Positions 15,866 through 22,562 of a stretch of DNA of 28,992 nt are shown here, one piece after another. The first letter of the stretch is position 1. Every line of letters begins with the position of its first letter. The position numbers and the translations under genes were made by a program. The DNA is taken from positions 1 to 28,992 of IMG/VR virus record IMGVR_UViG_3300033141_004873; one strand, given 5' to 3'. The notes beneath the pieces were generated by a model. It saw nothing but the letters and a program-made list of their open reading frames with translations, was not told the DNA's origin and ran no database searches. The stretch is from a virus.

Positions 15866-16330
15866 TCACCTCCTCAAGAGACCTTCTGGCAGCACCTTTT
15901 CCTGCCCTCCCAGCAACGACCTAAACCGGCTCATGTCCCACAACCTGCCGGGGCAAGACTTGTACGTTGCAAGCTCCCGGTGCCCGAGCACATGATCCGC
16001 CGCAATGTTGTATGAATCCATCAAAAAGCGGGTGAGCCTCAAGCATGCCTCCCATTGCGCATCCGGAGGCCTCCGCAAATCGAAATTGCCCACGCAGCAG
16101 ACGCCGAGGCTCATGCGGTTCATGCCCCTTTCCTTGCAGTGGGCCCCGACTTCATTTGGCAGCCGACCCATTAATATCTCGTAGTGCTCCCCTACGAGCT
16201 CGATGCCAAAGTGGTACCCGATGTCGCGCCAGCCAAGGGTTTGCGTGTGATATCGCCTGATCGCTCCCCAGGAGACGGTGGCGCCGTCTTTAGTCAGGCT
16301 GTGATGGATGATGATGTACTCTGGTCTCAT
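15866..16330 (-). CDS. N-acetylmuramoyl-L-alanine amidase (endolysin, Amidase_2)
   Basis: The 154-residue protein begins MRPEYIIIHHS, the first zinc-ligand region of the type-2 amidase fold. The second and third ligands are expected in VLGHRELATYKSCPG (His117 and Cys126). Tyr39-His40 and Lys124 are at positions of catalytic residues in T7 lysozyme-like amidases. It cleaves the bond between muramic acid and the peptide stem of peptidoglycan. No signal sequence is visible, so a holin is needed, and one is encoded next to it. Confidence 0.92.
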   Translation of the reverse strand: MRPEYIIIHHSLTKDGATVSWGAIRRYHTQTLGWRDIGYHFGIELVGEHYEILMGRLPNEVGAHCKERGMNRMSLGVCCVGNFDLRRPPDAQWEACLRLTRFLMDSYNIAADHVLGHRELATYKSCPGRLWDMSRFRSLLGGQEKVLPEGLLRR

Positions 16331-16499
16331 TATTTTCTCTATCTAGCGCAGCCTCCATCTTGATGCACCGGCGCCGGATTTCCTCGAATGCCGCGTCCTG
16401 GCTCATTTGGCCCCGCTGGATCTGGAGGCACAGGCCCCGGATCACCAGGAGCCCGTTTCTGACCTGATGAACCATCTCGTCTCTTTGCGCCTTCCCCAT
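16290..16499 (-). CDS. Small hypothetical protein at the head of the lysis operon
   Basis: From ATG 16499 the product is 69 residues, MGKAQRDEMVHQVRNGLLV at the N-terminus, helical in the middle and ending in a His-rich tail (VHHHPSQPD) encoded where it overlaps the amidase start by 41 bases. A GGGGAA lies about nine bases before the start. An earlier ATG at 16556 would put the terminator stem inside the coding region and is unlikely. I recognise no family. Confidence 0.55.
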   Translation of the reverse strand: MGKAQRDEMVHQVRNGLLVIRGLCLQIQRGQMSQDAAFEEIRRRCIKMEAALDRENNETRVHHHPSQPD

Positions 16500-16524
16500 T
16501 TGGCATTTCCCCTGCAGACCCCGG

Positions 16525-16590
16525 AAAAAACAAAAAGGCCGGGCTTTCTGCTGCATAGCCGACTTGGCAACAGAAAATCACTCGGCCTTT
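16525..16590 (-). terminator. Nested stem terminator or attenuator before the lysis operon
   Basis: On the minus strand the outer stem AAAGGCCG/CGGCCTTT (16583-16590 and 16534-16541) encloses a ten-pair inner stem TTTCTGTTGC/GCAGCAGAAA (16567-16576 and 16545-16554). TTTTTGTTTTTT follows. A competing hairpin GCCGA/TCGGC (16582-16586 with 16558-16562) would break the outer stem. It is therefore either a plain terminator of the early operon or a switchable attenuator of the lysis operon. Confidence 0.65.
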
Positions 16591-16682
16591 GGTCCTGCCC
16601 CGGGCAGCTTACGACTACGGGCTGCCCTCTAATTTTCAATTAAGACAATGTTAACAAATATCAAATAAAAACGCTAGCAATA
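16591..16682 (-). promoter_or_regulatory. AT-rich promoter-like stretch and leader hairpin
   Basis: 16628-16682 has a sudden AT-rich composition with TTGATA and TAATTG-like hexamers 16 bases apart on the minus strand, weak for a promoter but the best candidate before the lysis genes. Just downstream GGGCAGC (16621-16627) pairs with GCTGCCC (16602-16608), and the latter could instead pair with GGGCAG at 16595-16600. Mu-type late promoters need an activator, so a poor match to consensus is expected. Confidence 0.4.
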
Positions 16683-16940
16683 TTATGCCCGAAGATGTCG
16701 CTTGCGCGCGAGCATTGTTACGACCGTTCCGGTCATCTCGTCCACTTTTAAAATCATATTTTCTCTTGGAGACCAGAAAATTGCAAGTTGTTTGTATGGT
16801 GTTCCATCGTCCGCCCTTAGAAGAGCTCTCGTTTGCTGCACCTGGACGGCTTCTCGTATGATCTGCCTTACTTTTTCTTTCTTGGGTTCAGCGCCGAAAG
16901 CTTCTTTCCAGCGTTCCTCGAATGTCTTTGATAAACGCAC
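16683..16940 (-). CDS. DUF4258-like (RelE/BrnT-fold-like) protein, paralogue of 21168-21473
   Basis: The 85-residue protein starts at GTG 16940 with SD AAGGAGG. It shows the series FEERWKEAF, KVRQIIREAVQ, YKQLAIFWSP and LKVDEMTGTVVTMLA. The same order (FIERWREYF, VLQILKRS, IQLATYWHPE, IKVDWLENKVVTVIT) is found at 21168-21473, so the two are paralogues. The layout resembles DUF4258 or BrnT-type small folds related to RelE ribonucleases, but no partner antitoxin gene is apparent. Function is unknown. Confidence 0.65.
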   Translation of the reverse strand: MRLSKTFEERWKEAFGAEPKKEKVRQIIREAVQVQQTRALLRADDGTPYKQLAIFWSPRENMILKVDEMTGTVVTMLARKRHLRA

Positions 16941-16975
16941 TTCTGGCCTCCTTTGTCGTTATATTCCTGCTATTG

Positions 16976-17263
16976 TCAAGTGCTTTTCTGCCCCCCTCCG
17001 GCTGCTGACTGCTTTCTGCTCACCTCGTCCTTTAATGATTCCAAATTATCCGTCAGATCCCAAACATACTCAGCACCACAGACCTTACATTTTGCCCGGC
17101 CAAAGCTATTGACGTTGCCCGATTCGTGAACCCAAGTCACATCGACCTCATCTTCGCTAAGAACGCGACCGTAACAGCTTTGATTATAGCATCGGCAATA
17201 TTGGGTTCCCGGACGGATATCCCATGCCAAACCGGGCGTGACATGTTTGCTAATATACGGCAT
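16976..17263 (-). CDS. Small zinc-ribbon-like protein
   Basis: The 95-residue protein has CRCYNQSC near residue 23 and CKVC near residue 59, four or five Cys spaced as in a treble-clef or ribbon. WDLTDNLESLK follows and the last 25 residues are low-complexity. The start ATG 17263 has an excellent SD (AAGGAGGG). The 3' end, SRKQSAAGGGQKS, is encoded by a heptamer-like repeat (17000-17023) that also occurs after the glycosyltransferase gene, so the C-terminus may have been extended by repeat sequence. A DNA- or RNA-binding role is possible. Confidence 0.7.
   Translation of the reverse strand: MPYISKHVTPGLAWDIRPGTQYCRCYNQSCYGRVLSEDEVDVTWVHESGNVNSFGRAKCKVCGAEYVWDLTDNLESLKDEVSRKQSAAGGGQKST
17000..17023. 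repeat. Heptamer-like repeat copy 1 in the 3' end of the zinc-ribbon gene
   Basis: The minus strand reads GCAGAAA GCAGTCA GCAGC, heptamers of form GCAGNNA. The same 23 bases occur at 17311-17333 after the glycosyltransferase stop. Here the tract is translated in frame as part of the C-terminus. Confidence 0.8.
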
Positions 17264-17306
17264 TTAGTCCCTCCTTCTTGGGTGTTCTGGCTTATATGTT
17301 TTTCCT

Positions 17307-17345
17307 CTGCTCGCTGCTGACTGCTTTCTGCTCACTGCTCACTTC
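17307..17345. repeat. Heptamer repeat copy 2 at the glycosyltransferase stop codon
   Basis: The minus strand shows AGTGA GCAGTGA GCAGAAA GCAGTCA GCAGCGA GCAGAGG, a degenerate seven-base period. The TGA stop of the glycosyltransferase gene (17339-17341) is part of the tract. The unit is of the same style as the other heptamer tracts in this window. Confidence 0.85.
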
Positions 17346-18634
17346 CTCGCCCCTGCCTCCGCCAGCACGGGCGCGTAATATTGCGCATACAGGCTGTCCC
17401 AGTTGTACCGCTGGCGCATGAAGGTCTTCGCTCTCACTGCCTCGTTCTGGGCCATGCGGCCCAGGATAATTAATGCGATATCGTGGTAATACTTTCGCTC
17501 ATCGTCAATATTATGGGCCCTGTGATGGCTCCCGAAGTCAAAGTAAAGCCCCGTGCCCCCGCTGATCTCCACCTGCATGTCCAGGCTCTTGTTGAGCACC
17601 AGCAGCACCCCTCCAGCCAGGGCGGCCTCTGGCACCACCAGGCCGAAGGACTCCTCTCTGGTCGGGAAAACGAAAAGGTTCGAGCACTGGAAAAGCTCCC
17701 GGACCACCGCCCTGCTCACCCCGGCTTCCCATTCCGGCTTGAGCTCAGAGGTGAAAACGAGCTCTTCTCCAGGCTTGAGCCCGGCCTCCATTGCCAGGGC
17801 CTTGTAGCGGCCCAGGGTCTCCTTATGCTGCCGGCTCGTGGCCCACTGATTGGCAATCACGAGGCATACGGTTCGCCTGAATCGCTTGATCCAGGAAAAA
17901 ATCAGGATCACCTCCCTGACCCTCTTGGCGCTCAGCCGGTCCACGCTCGCAGGTAGAAGCTGCACGATATCTGCCTGCATGATGCTTGGCACCCGGTCGA
18001 TTACCCAGCAACTCTCCGCGCAAAAGTCGAACCAGGAGCGGAGGTCCTTGATGTGCGGAATCACCCTGACATGCTCGATGAATCCCCGGTATTGTTCCGC
18101 CACCCTGAGCCGGTCGCTTTCATTCGGGTAGACTAGGTAGTGCTGCGGACCGTAATTCCTGATGGTCCACCAGTCCCGCATCCCGCTCGGAACGCTGTGG
18201 ATCCAGTGAAACCAGGGGAGCCCGCGCAGCTTTTGTGATGCCTGAACTATTCCCAGGCAATAAGGTAGGTTCCAGCCCGTGAACATAAAATCATGCGTGA
18301 ATACCGCGTCGCATCCCTTGAGCTCCTCGCCCAGGATTGTCGCGGCTTTTGTTGCGATCATACGGTGATCCGCCGTGATCTCCTCCTTGCTCTGGTAGTC
18401 TTTGAGATGTGTAAAAGGGATCAGTCTGCGTATCTCGAGCCTCCCGGCAGGCCCGCCTACCCCGCACGTGGCCGGCGCCGGCTGCTCATGGCTGCCGGGG
18501 TTATATTGCTCGTTCACGAATAGATCCACGTCGTGGCCATATCTGGTCAACATGGTGATCTGGTCCTTGACTATTCCCGTGAGCGAGTAGCCCGGATTAA
18601 ACTCCATGAAGGTTGTCAAAATGCCGATCTTCAT
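17339..18634 (-). CDS. Glycosyltransferase, GT4-like
   Basis: The 431-residue protein (start ATG 18634 chosen for GAGGAG upstream; the frame continues eight codons further) has a GT-B type layout. Residues 2-12 ([11 protein letters not shown]) form the first strand, with an N-terminal domain containing [13 protein letters not shown]. The C-terminal half has [13 protein letters not shown], then [17 protein letters not shown], containing the E-x7-E motif (about residues 328-336) characteristic of retaining GT4 family enzymes. It would transfer a sugar from a nucleotide-sugar donor. The acceptor is unknown; Thr-rich virion proteins, host envelope glycans and DNA are candidates. It is on the phage operon strand and overlaps the upstream zinc gene by 38 bases. 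Confidence 0.85.
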   Translation of the reverse strand: MKIGILTTFMEFNPGYSLTGIVKDQITMLTRYGHDVDLFVNEQYNPGSHEQPAPATCGVGGPAGRLEIRRLIPFTHLKDYQSKEEITADHRMIATKAATILGEELKGCDAVFTHDFMFTGWNLPYCLGIVQASQKLRGLPWFHWIHSVPSGMRDWWTIRNYGPQHYLVYPNESDRLRVAEQYRGFIEHVRVIPHIKDLRSWFDFCAESCWVIDRVPSIMQADIVQLLPASVDRLSAKRVREVILIFSWIKRFRRTVCLVIANQWATSRQHKETLGRYKALAMEAGLKPGEELVFTSELKPEWEAGVSRAVVRELFQCSNLFVFPTREESFGLVVPEAALAGGVLLVLNKSLDMQVEISGGTGLYFDFGSHHRAHNIDDERKYYHDIALIILGRMAQNEAVRAKTFMRQRYNWDSLYAQYYAPVLAEAGARK

Positions 18635-18794
18635 CTTCGCTCCTCTTTTCGGATGCAATGGCCGACCGTTTCGCCCTGTAAGCGCCTAGCATCGCTGCCA
18701 TACACGGCCCGCAAATCCCGTGCGTCAGCTCGCCTTTCGGGCCGCGGCGCCCTCCTAGATCTTTTCTACACCATGCGCATTTCGCCCTCATCAT
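18597..18794 (-). CDS. Small zinc-finger protein (CxxC...CxxC)
   Basis: The 65-residue protein, starting ATG 18794 and overlapping the Gam stop as ATGA, has CAWC at residues 6-9 and CGPC at 28-31, preceded by GELTHGI. This pattern (CxWC... HGxCxxC) is shared by many small phage proteins, some linked to host takeover. The C-terminal part is charged ([11 protein letters not shown]). The function is not known. Confidence 0.75.
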   Translation of the reverse strand: MMRAKCAWCRKDLGGRRGPKGELTHGICGPCMAAMLGAYRAKRSAIASEKRSEDEDRHFDNLHGV

Positions 18795-19240
18795 CGTGCC
18801 TCCTTCAGCTCGTAGCTGAATACTTCCTTTTCTTTCCGGTCCGCACCTATAAGGATAAGCCTTTCAAGGGGCCACTTCTCCACAACGCCACGGTCAACAC
18901 TTTTTGCGACCTTAACGGCCTCCGTCCATCCCTGGGCCTCGATCCTCTGCAACGCGTCCCTGGGGATCCTCACTTTATCTTGCGTTCCATGAAGCAGTAT
19001 TCCCGCTTCGAGCTCGACCTGGTCGGTGCCGTCGAAGATGACGGCGCGCTTTTCTTTCATCAGCCCTAGAAGCTTGCTCTCGCTGGCTTTCAGCTCCTGC
19101 CGGAGCTCCTCGAGGTGGGCCGAATACCTTTTCTTGACAGCCTCGATCTCGCGCTGTGCCCGGGCCTCCCACTCCGAGAGCTGCCCTTTGCAGGACCCTA
19201 TTTCCAGGAGCAGCTCGTTCGCTCTTTCAAGCTCTTTCAT
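18791..19240 (-). CDS. gam: Host-nuclease inhibitor, Mu Gam-like
   Basis: From ATG 19240 the product has 149 residues. A long helical coiled coil (ELERANELLLEIGS..., AQREIEAVKKRYSAHLEELRQELK) is followed by KRAVIFDGTDQVELEAGILLH and RIPRDALQRIEAQGWTEAVKVAKSVDRG. This is the Mu Gam layout, with the VDR/VDK near the end of the core. Gam binds linear DNA ends and blocks host exonucleases; it is related to Ku proteins. The frame extends upstream but the extra sequence is Ser/Cys-rich and unlikely to be translated. The gene sits in the early/middle region as expected. Confidence 0.85.
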   Translation of the reverse strand: MKELERANELLLEIGSCKGQLSEWEARAQREIEAVKKRYSAHLEELRQELKASESKLLGLMKEKRAVIFDGTDQVELEAGILLHGTQDKVRIPRDALQRIEAQGWTEAVKVAKSVDRGVVEKWPLERLILIGADRKEKEVFSYELKEAR

Positions 19241-19619
19241 TTCCGCCGCCTGCCGCCTTTCCCCTGAGTGATAACTGCATTTGCCCCAGCAGCTCGGGTA
19301 GCCCCACTCGCTGCATGCGGGCCACCATGAGCAGCTTTCTGAGCGCCTCTCTTTTCCGCTTGTCAAAGAAGCGGTTGAGCTCATGTACCGAGCGCGCGAG
19401 GAAATAGCCGCCTCCCGCGCTGCTCCTCGTCTCGCCGATCAGGGCGCCACTGTAACGAAGCTCGGTGATCACCTTTCGCAGGGGCCGAGTGTCATTGATC
19501 TTGTTTTTCCAGGCTTTGCCGTATACGCGCTCATAGAGCTCGCCCATGCTCACCGCCTTCTCCTCCCCGATGTGCCGCGACAGGATGACCATGACCTTAC
19601 CCGCAAGTCCTTGATCCAT
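19227..19619 (-). CDS. Winged-helix-like hypothetical protein
   Basis: The 130-residue protein has GELYERVYGKAWKNKINDTRPLRKVITELRYSGALIGETRSS followed by a GGYFLARS hairpin. This helix-helix-strand-strand order is a winged helix, suggesting DNA binding. The C-terminal part is basic and helical. It overlaps Gam by 14 bases, and starts at ATG 19619 with GGAGGG upstream. No named family is assigned. Confidence 0.65.
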   Translation of the reverse strand: MDQGLAGKVMVILSRHIGEEKAVSMGELYERVYGKAWKNKINDTRPLRKVITELRYSGALIGETRSSAGGGYFLARSVHELNRFFDKRKREALRKLLMVARMQRVGLPELLGQMQLSLRGKAAGGGNERA

Positions 19620-19645
19620 GCCTGGTTACCCTCCTTTCAGCTCAC

Positions 19646-19843
19646 TCATTTCTCTCCCTTTACTTCAGCGTCTTCGGTAAGCTCAACGTCCCACCTGAAT
19701 TCAGGGCAGCACTGCATCCACCAGGCCCCGTCTAGGAAGCAATGCCCGGAGCCGGCAAGTCCCATGCCCGCATAGCATTCTACAAAATCACATTTGATCT
19801 TGTTCTCGATCAAACAGTAGCTTCCACCACACCAGATTCTCAT
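19646..19843 (-). CDS. Small Cys-rich protein
   Basis: From ATG 19843 (SD AGAGG eight bases upstream) the product has 65 residues, with Cys at WCGGSYC, KCDFVEC, HC and QCC, seven or more in all. This suggests a zinc- or metal-binding fold, but no standard pair spacing is certain. The C-terminus is acidic. GTG 19852 is a weaker start. It ends 27 bases before the winged-helix gene. Confidence 0.6.
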   Translation of the reverse strand: MRIWCGGSYCLIENKIKCDFVECYAGMGLAGSGHCFLDGAWWMQCCPEFRWDVELTEDAEVKGEK

Positions 19844-19867
19844 CGGATTCACCTCTTTTCAAGTTTC

Positions 19868-19899
19868 TAATCTCTAGTCTCTAGTCTCTAGTCTCTAGA
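19868..19899. repeat. Heptamer tandem repeat, arm 1
   Basis: The plus strand has four TCTCTAG units at 19871-19898, (GAGACTA)n on the minus strand. A second, degenerate and inverted set lies at 20036-20096. The two flank a 140-base stretch with no gene. Confidence 0.9.
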
Positions 19900-20035
19900 A
19901 TGGTCCCTCCCTGCAACCTCCGGGCATCGGCACCATGCCCGAAATTCCCAGGGATTCGCCTGGTGCAGCACCCTTTTTAACGTTCAGGTTTTCCCTCGCT
20001 TTTTGTCCCTCTGCCTTTCTGCCCGGCTAGGGCCG
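19900..20035. other. Non-coding stretch with a hairpin between heptamer arms
   Basis: No credible gene is seen between 19853 and 20100. A seven-pair hairpin, CGGGCAT/ATGCCCG at 19921-19941, has no U-tract and is not a clear terminator. The stretch sits between two heptamer tracts of opposite orientation. Confidence 0.5.
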
Positions 20036-20096
20036 ATCTAGAAACTAGAGACTAGAAGCTAGAAACTAGAATTTCGAAATCTGGTCTCTAGTCTCA
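20036..20096. repeat. Heptamer tandem repeat, arm 2 (degenerate)
   Basis: The plus strand has CTAGAAA, CTAGAGA, CTAGAAG and CTAGAAA units, then TCTCTAG-type units near 20086-20096. The last abut the stop codon of the gene ending at 20101. The variation shows decay of an older array. Confidence 0.8.
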
Positions 20097-20100
20097 GGCA

Positions 20101-20625
20101 TCACTCAATCCCTTTACCGATTATTCCGGCCAGGCTCTCAACGCCTGCGCGCCGCTTGAACTCCTCTGCGCTCATCGCTCGTCCGTCCCCGCTCACGCCT
20201 TTCCTCAGCCTCTCCTCCCTCTGCTTCTGCTCCCGCTCAGCCGCATCCCTGGCTTCTTTCCTCTCCCGTTCACTGATCCCGATCATTACCTTCTTGAGAT
20301 AATTGTGATTCTCCAGGGGCTGCTCGAAATGCTTGTTGCATACAATCCGCAATGCCTCCCAAATGCCCGGCTCGCTGATGTGATACTCCCTTCGCTGGTA
20401 GCGGAACGAGCCGGTCCGGAGCAGGGCTGACACGTCCTGGAGCAGGCGCAGGATCTTCTTCCCTTTCATGCGCAATGGGAGGACCCCGAAAAGCTCCACG
20501 TACTCAAACGCAAGCCTGGCATGGCTTCCAAACGCAGGGAGCAACCTGATAATCTCGCCCCACTCCATGTCCATGAGCGCCTCGTGGCCGTCGAATTGCC
20601 TCCCACAATGTGGACACCTGATCAT
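20101..20625 (-). CDS. Hypothetical protein with N-terminal zinc-finger motif
   Basis: The 174-residue protein starts MIRCPHCGRQFDGH (CxxC), continues with helical segments (LAFEYVELFGVLPLR, LLQDVSALLRTGSF, YHISEPGIWEALRIVCNKHF), then a charged coiled coil (ERERKEARDAAEREQKQREERL). The centre might be a winged helix or primosome-like domain. It is in the early/middle operon; no family is recognised. Its SD is weak. A terminator-like hairpin lies 15 bases upstream. Confidence 0.65.
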   Translation of the reverse strand: MIRCPHCGRQFDGHEALMDMEWGEIIRLLPAFGSHARLAFEYVELFGVLPLRMKGKKILRLLQDVSALLRTGSFRYQRREYHISEPGIWEALRIVCNKHFEQPLENHNYLKKVMIGISERERKEARDAAEREQKQREERLRKGVSGDGRAMSAEEFKRRAGVESLAGIIGKGIE

Positions 20626-20639
20626 TATTCTAGTCTCTC

Positions 20640-20669
20640 AAAAAATGGTGGAGGTTGCCCAAGCCTCCT
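20640..20669 (-). terminator. Possible intrinsic terminator
   Basis: On the minus strand GGAGG (20665-20669) pairs with CCTCC (20651-20655) with a nine-base loop. ACCATTTTTTT follows. The stem is short, so it may be weak; it lies between the genes at 20803 and 20101. Confidence 0.35.
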
Positions 20670-20802
20670 ATCTTATTGTTAGGCGATCCACCAGGCACGG
20701 CTTTTGGCTTTAGGAGGGGCGGGCCACCCCAACACTATCCCCGGCTCCCCGTGCTCCCCCGGGATGCCACACCCTCTGGTACGCGATCGCCTTTCGTTGG
20801 GG
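20670..20802. other. Intergenic stretch, no gene seen
   Basis: The spacer between the zinc-ribbon gene at 20803 and the gene starting at 20625 is GC-rich and shows a GCGATCGC-type palindrome and several short G/C runs. Neither strand carries a frame with a good start and SD. Confidence 0.4.
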
Positions 20803-21003
20803 TCAAAATTCACTGCCCCCGTATATGCGGGCATCCTCGCGCTTTAGAATTTTCTTTATGTGCCCGAAATATACCTTCTTGCTCTCGGGCAGCGCGATCC
20901 ACATCTCAATCCACGCACCATGCGTACCGCCGCACGCAGGGCACGTCTTCCCGCCATACACCTCATCACAGGTCGGACACCATTTGGCCTCGTTAATTTT
21001 CAT
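20803..21003 (-). CDS. Small zinc-ribbon protein (two CxxC)
   Basis: The 66-residue protein has CPTC at residues 9-12 and CPAC at 21-24, separated by DEVYGGKT, a rubredoxin-like knuckle pair. IEMWIALPESKKVYFGHIKKILKRED follows. The start ATG 21003 has GGAGG seven bases upstream, which is also the stop region of the preceding small gene. It may bind nucleic acid or regulate transcription; function unknown. Confidence 0.75.
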   Translation of the reverse strand: MKINEAKWCPTCDEVYGGKTCPACGGTHGAWIEMWIALPESKKVYFGHIKKILKREDARIYGGSEF

Positions 21004-21007
21004 TGAT

Positions 21008-21163
21008 TTACCTCCTCGCCTTTATTTTTTTGTCCAGCTCTATCATGCGCCGGCGCCATGAGAGCCTGCCGGATCGGAGCTTTCGCTCCGCTTCCAACGC
21101 CTCGCGAAACATCTTCTCGTAAAGTTCCTGGCTCTTATTGAATGCCTCGTGCCTATTGCTCAT
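21008..21163 (-). CDS. Small basic helical protein (51 aa)
   Basis: A 51-codon frame runs from ATG 21163, four bases after the stop of the DUF4258-like gene, to TAA at 21008-21010. The stop codon follows the AGGAGG used as SD for the next gene. The product (MSNRHEAFNKSQELYEKMFREA at the start and RRRMIELDKKIK near the end) is helical, basic and coiled-coil-like. Tight packing and shared SD support it. Family unknown. Confidence 0.65.
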   Translation of the reverse strand: MSNRHEAFNKSQELYEKMFREALEAERKLRSGRLSWRRRMIELDKKIKARR

Positions 21164-21167
21164 GCCA

Positions 21168-21473
21168 TCACTCTCTTCTGTGCTCCTGGTTTTCCGCGCC
21201 CCTTTTTCTGCTCTGGGGCGTGATCACCGTGACCACTTTGTTCTCCAGCCAGTCGACCTTGATCACCACCTTTCGCTCCGGGTGCCAGTAGGTCGCAAGC
21301 TGTATGTGCGGGTTGCCCTGTTCATCGAACAATCGCCTGTATCCCTGTATCCACTTCGACCTCTTAAGGATTTGCAGCACATGATAGATGCTCGGGCTCT
21401 CCTTGAAGTATTCCCTCCATCTCTCGATGAAATGGTCTGATAACCTCAATTCGCCCATGTTTCCCCCGCTCAT
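21168..21473 (-). CDS. DUF4258-like protein, paralogue of 16683-16940
   Basis: The 101-residue protein (ATG 21473 overlapping the gp16 stop as ATGA, or ATG 21458 with GGGGGA upstream) carries LRLSDHFIERWREYF, VLQILKRS, HIQLATYWHPERKVVIKVDWLENKVVTVIT. It is clearly related to the protein at 16683-16940. The pattern resembles DUF4258/RelE-like small proteins, in which the last strands contain viT. It ends in a basic tail. No antitoxin-like neighbour is evident; function unknown. Confidence 0.7.
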   Translation of the reverse strand: MSGGNMGELRLSDHFIERWREYFKESPSIYHVLQILKRSKWIQGYRRLFDEQGNPHIQLATYWHPERKVVIKVDWLENKVVTVITPQSRKRGAENQEHRRE

Positions 21474-21910
21474 GCCTCTCCCCTTGACTTGATCTTGCCT
21501 ATCACCGCAAGCAGCCTCTTGAGCCTGTCCGGATCGTTGCAGAAGCGCAAATCATCTACCCTGCAAACCTTCCTTACCAGGCCCCGGAACCTGGCCGGGG
21601 TGAGATCCGAGTGAAGCACCTCCTGCCCGACCCGCTCCTTGAGCGCGTCGATTTGGGCCCTTGTGCAGCCTGTGTTCGCTGTTTTGCTCTGCCAGCCCTT
21701 ACTTTCGAACCTCTTCACCAGCGACTCGAGCTCGCTCAGCATAAGGGCGGCCGCTGTTTCGACACCAAACTCCTCGCGCAGAATCATGCGATAAAGTCCC
21801 TCGTCAATCCCGAGCTCTTTTTTCGCAATATGCACCTTTGCGAGCAATCCATTGCGCTGCTTCTGGAGCCGGTCCGGCAACTTTTTGCCTTTGCCCCTGA
21901 TCGCCCTCAT
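21470..21910 (-). CDS. Mu gp16/GemA-like regulator (DUF1018)
   Basis: From ATG 21910, which overlaps the upstream stop as ATGA, the product has 146 residues. It has NGLLAKVHIAKKELGIDEGLYRMILREEFGVETAAALMLSELESLVKRF, the hallmark of the GemA/gp16 family of transposable phages. In Mu, GemA changes host gene expression and DNA topology. A C-terminal part (PARFRGLVRKVCRVDDLRF) is also family-like. It sits downstream of transposition genes as in Mu. The frame extends 14 codons upstream but those codons overlap the neighbour. Confidence 0.9.
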   Translation of the reverse strand: MRAIRGKGKKLPDRLQKQRNGLLAKVHIAKKELGIDEGLYRMILREEFGVETAAALMLSELESLVKRFESKGWQSKTANTGCTRAQIDALKERVGQEVLHSDLTPARFRGLVRKVCRVDDLRFCNDPDRLKRLLAVIGKIKSRGEA

Positions 21911-22104
21911 TCCACTTCGTACACCTCCAGGCCTTCGTGCATGACGAACCATTCCTGGACCGTTATAGTCTTCTCATCAAGGTCCGGAATTCCGCTTACG
22001 CTCTGAGGTATCCATATCGCCCTGTCGTCAAACACGAACAGGGTCGCTCGCTCCGTCTGCGCCCGTATCTCGTCGTACACAAGCCTCATGTATCGTCTTG
22101 CCAT
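21907..22104 (-). CDS. Small conserved phage protein
   Basis: The 65-residue protein (MARRYMRLVYDEI..., ATLFVFDDRAIWIPQSV..., ITVQEWFVMHEGLEVYEVE) resembles small proteins often seen in early phage operons. Its ATG 22104 overlaps the upstream stop by one base (TAATG). The pattern xWIPxSx...VxEWFxxxxGL suggests a compact beta fold. Function unknown. Confidence 0.7.
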   Translation of the reverse strand: MARRYMRLVYDEIRAQTERATLFVFDDRAIWIPQSVSGIPDLDEKTITVQEWFVMHEGLEVYEVE

Positions 22105-22562
22105 TATCCGCCTCCCTGATGCACGTACTCCTTGTAAAACCTGTCCCTGTCCTTGACCCGGAACACTGCGACCGGCCTTCCTTGGATCCGCCGCGTGCCC
22201 ATCTGTTCGATCTCGGAGTGGTTCTTGAGCTTGCGAATCAGGCTCCGTACATAACTGCCGTCCGCATCGCTTAGGAACGAGATCTCCGTGGCAGTGAACA
22301 TACCTTTCACGTGCATGGCCCGGTATACCCTTTCCGCCACGTCGCTTTTCCTGCCGTCAGACACCCCCTCGACATATTGATAAACGCCGCGCTCGATGCT
22401 CGCTATTTCTCCGCTCTTGCGCATGTCATGTATGACCGAGCGAAGCTTCTTCATGCCCTCGTAAGTTTGAATCTTGAGGGCCTCTGAAATCCCCGCCGCC
22501 GTGAACGTGCCGAGGTTCCTGGCCGCCTGCCGGAGTTCGCCCGTGAAGCTACCCTTTGCCAT
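22104..22562 (-). CDS. Tandem winged-helix-like DNA-binding protein
   Basis: The 152-residue protein appears to contain two similar helix-turn-helix units. One is at about residues 10-65 (TFTAAGISEALKIQTYEGMKKLRSVIHDMRKSGEI) and one at about 78-140 (MFTATEISFLSDADGSYVRSLIRKLKNHSEIEQM), each followed by a beta hairpin. It is likely to bind DNA, perhaps as a regulator or replication accessory. It overlaps MuB by 14 bases. Internal duplication is an inference from the aligned FTA...IS motif. Confidence 0.7.
   Translation of the reverse strand: MAKGSFTGELRQAARNLGTFTAAGISEALKIQTYEGMKKLRSVIHDMRKSGEIASIERGVYQYVEGVSDGRKSDVAERVYRAMHVKGMFTATEISFLSDADGSYVRSLIRKLKNHSEIEQMGTRRIQGRPVAVFRVKDRDRFYKEYVHQGGG

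Noticed and set aside
14964-15995. 343-codon plus-strand frame opposite the lysis genes
   Set aside because: The product is Pro/His/Leu-rich and unlike any family; the minus strand here carries recognisable holin and amidase genes.
19241-19384. N-terminal extension of Gam to 19384
   Set aside because: The added residues are Ser/Cys/Trp-rich, overlap the winged-helix gene in another frame and do not match the Gam family; ATG 19240 fits its usual start.
19868-20096. CRISPR array
   Set aside because: The repeats are directly adjacent seven-base units with no spacers of regular length and no cas genes.
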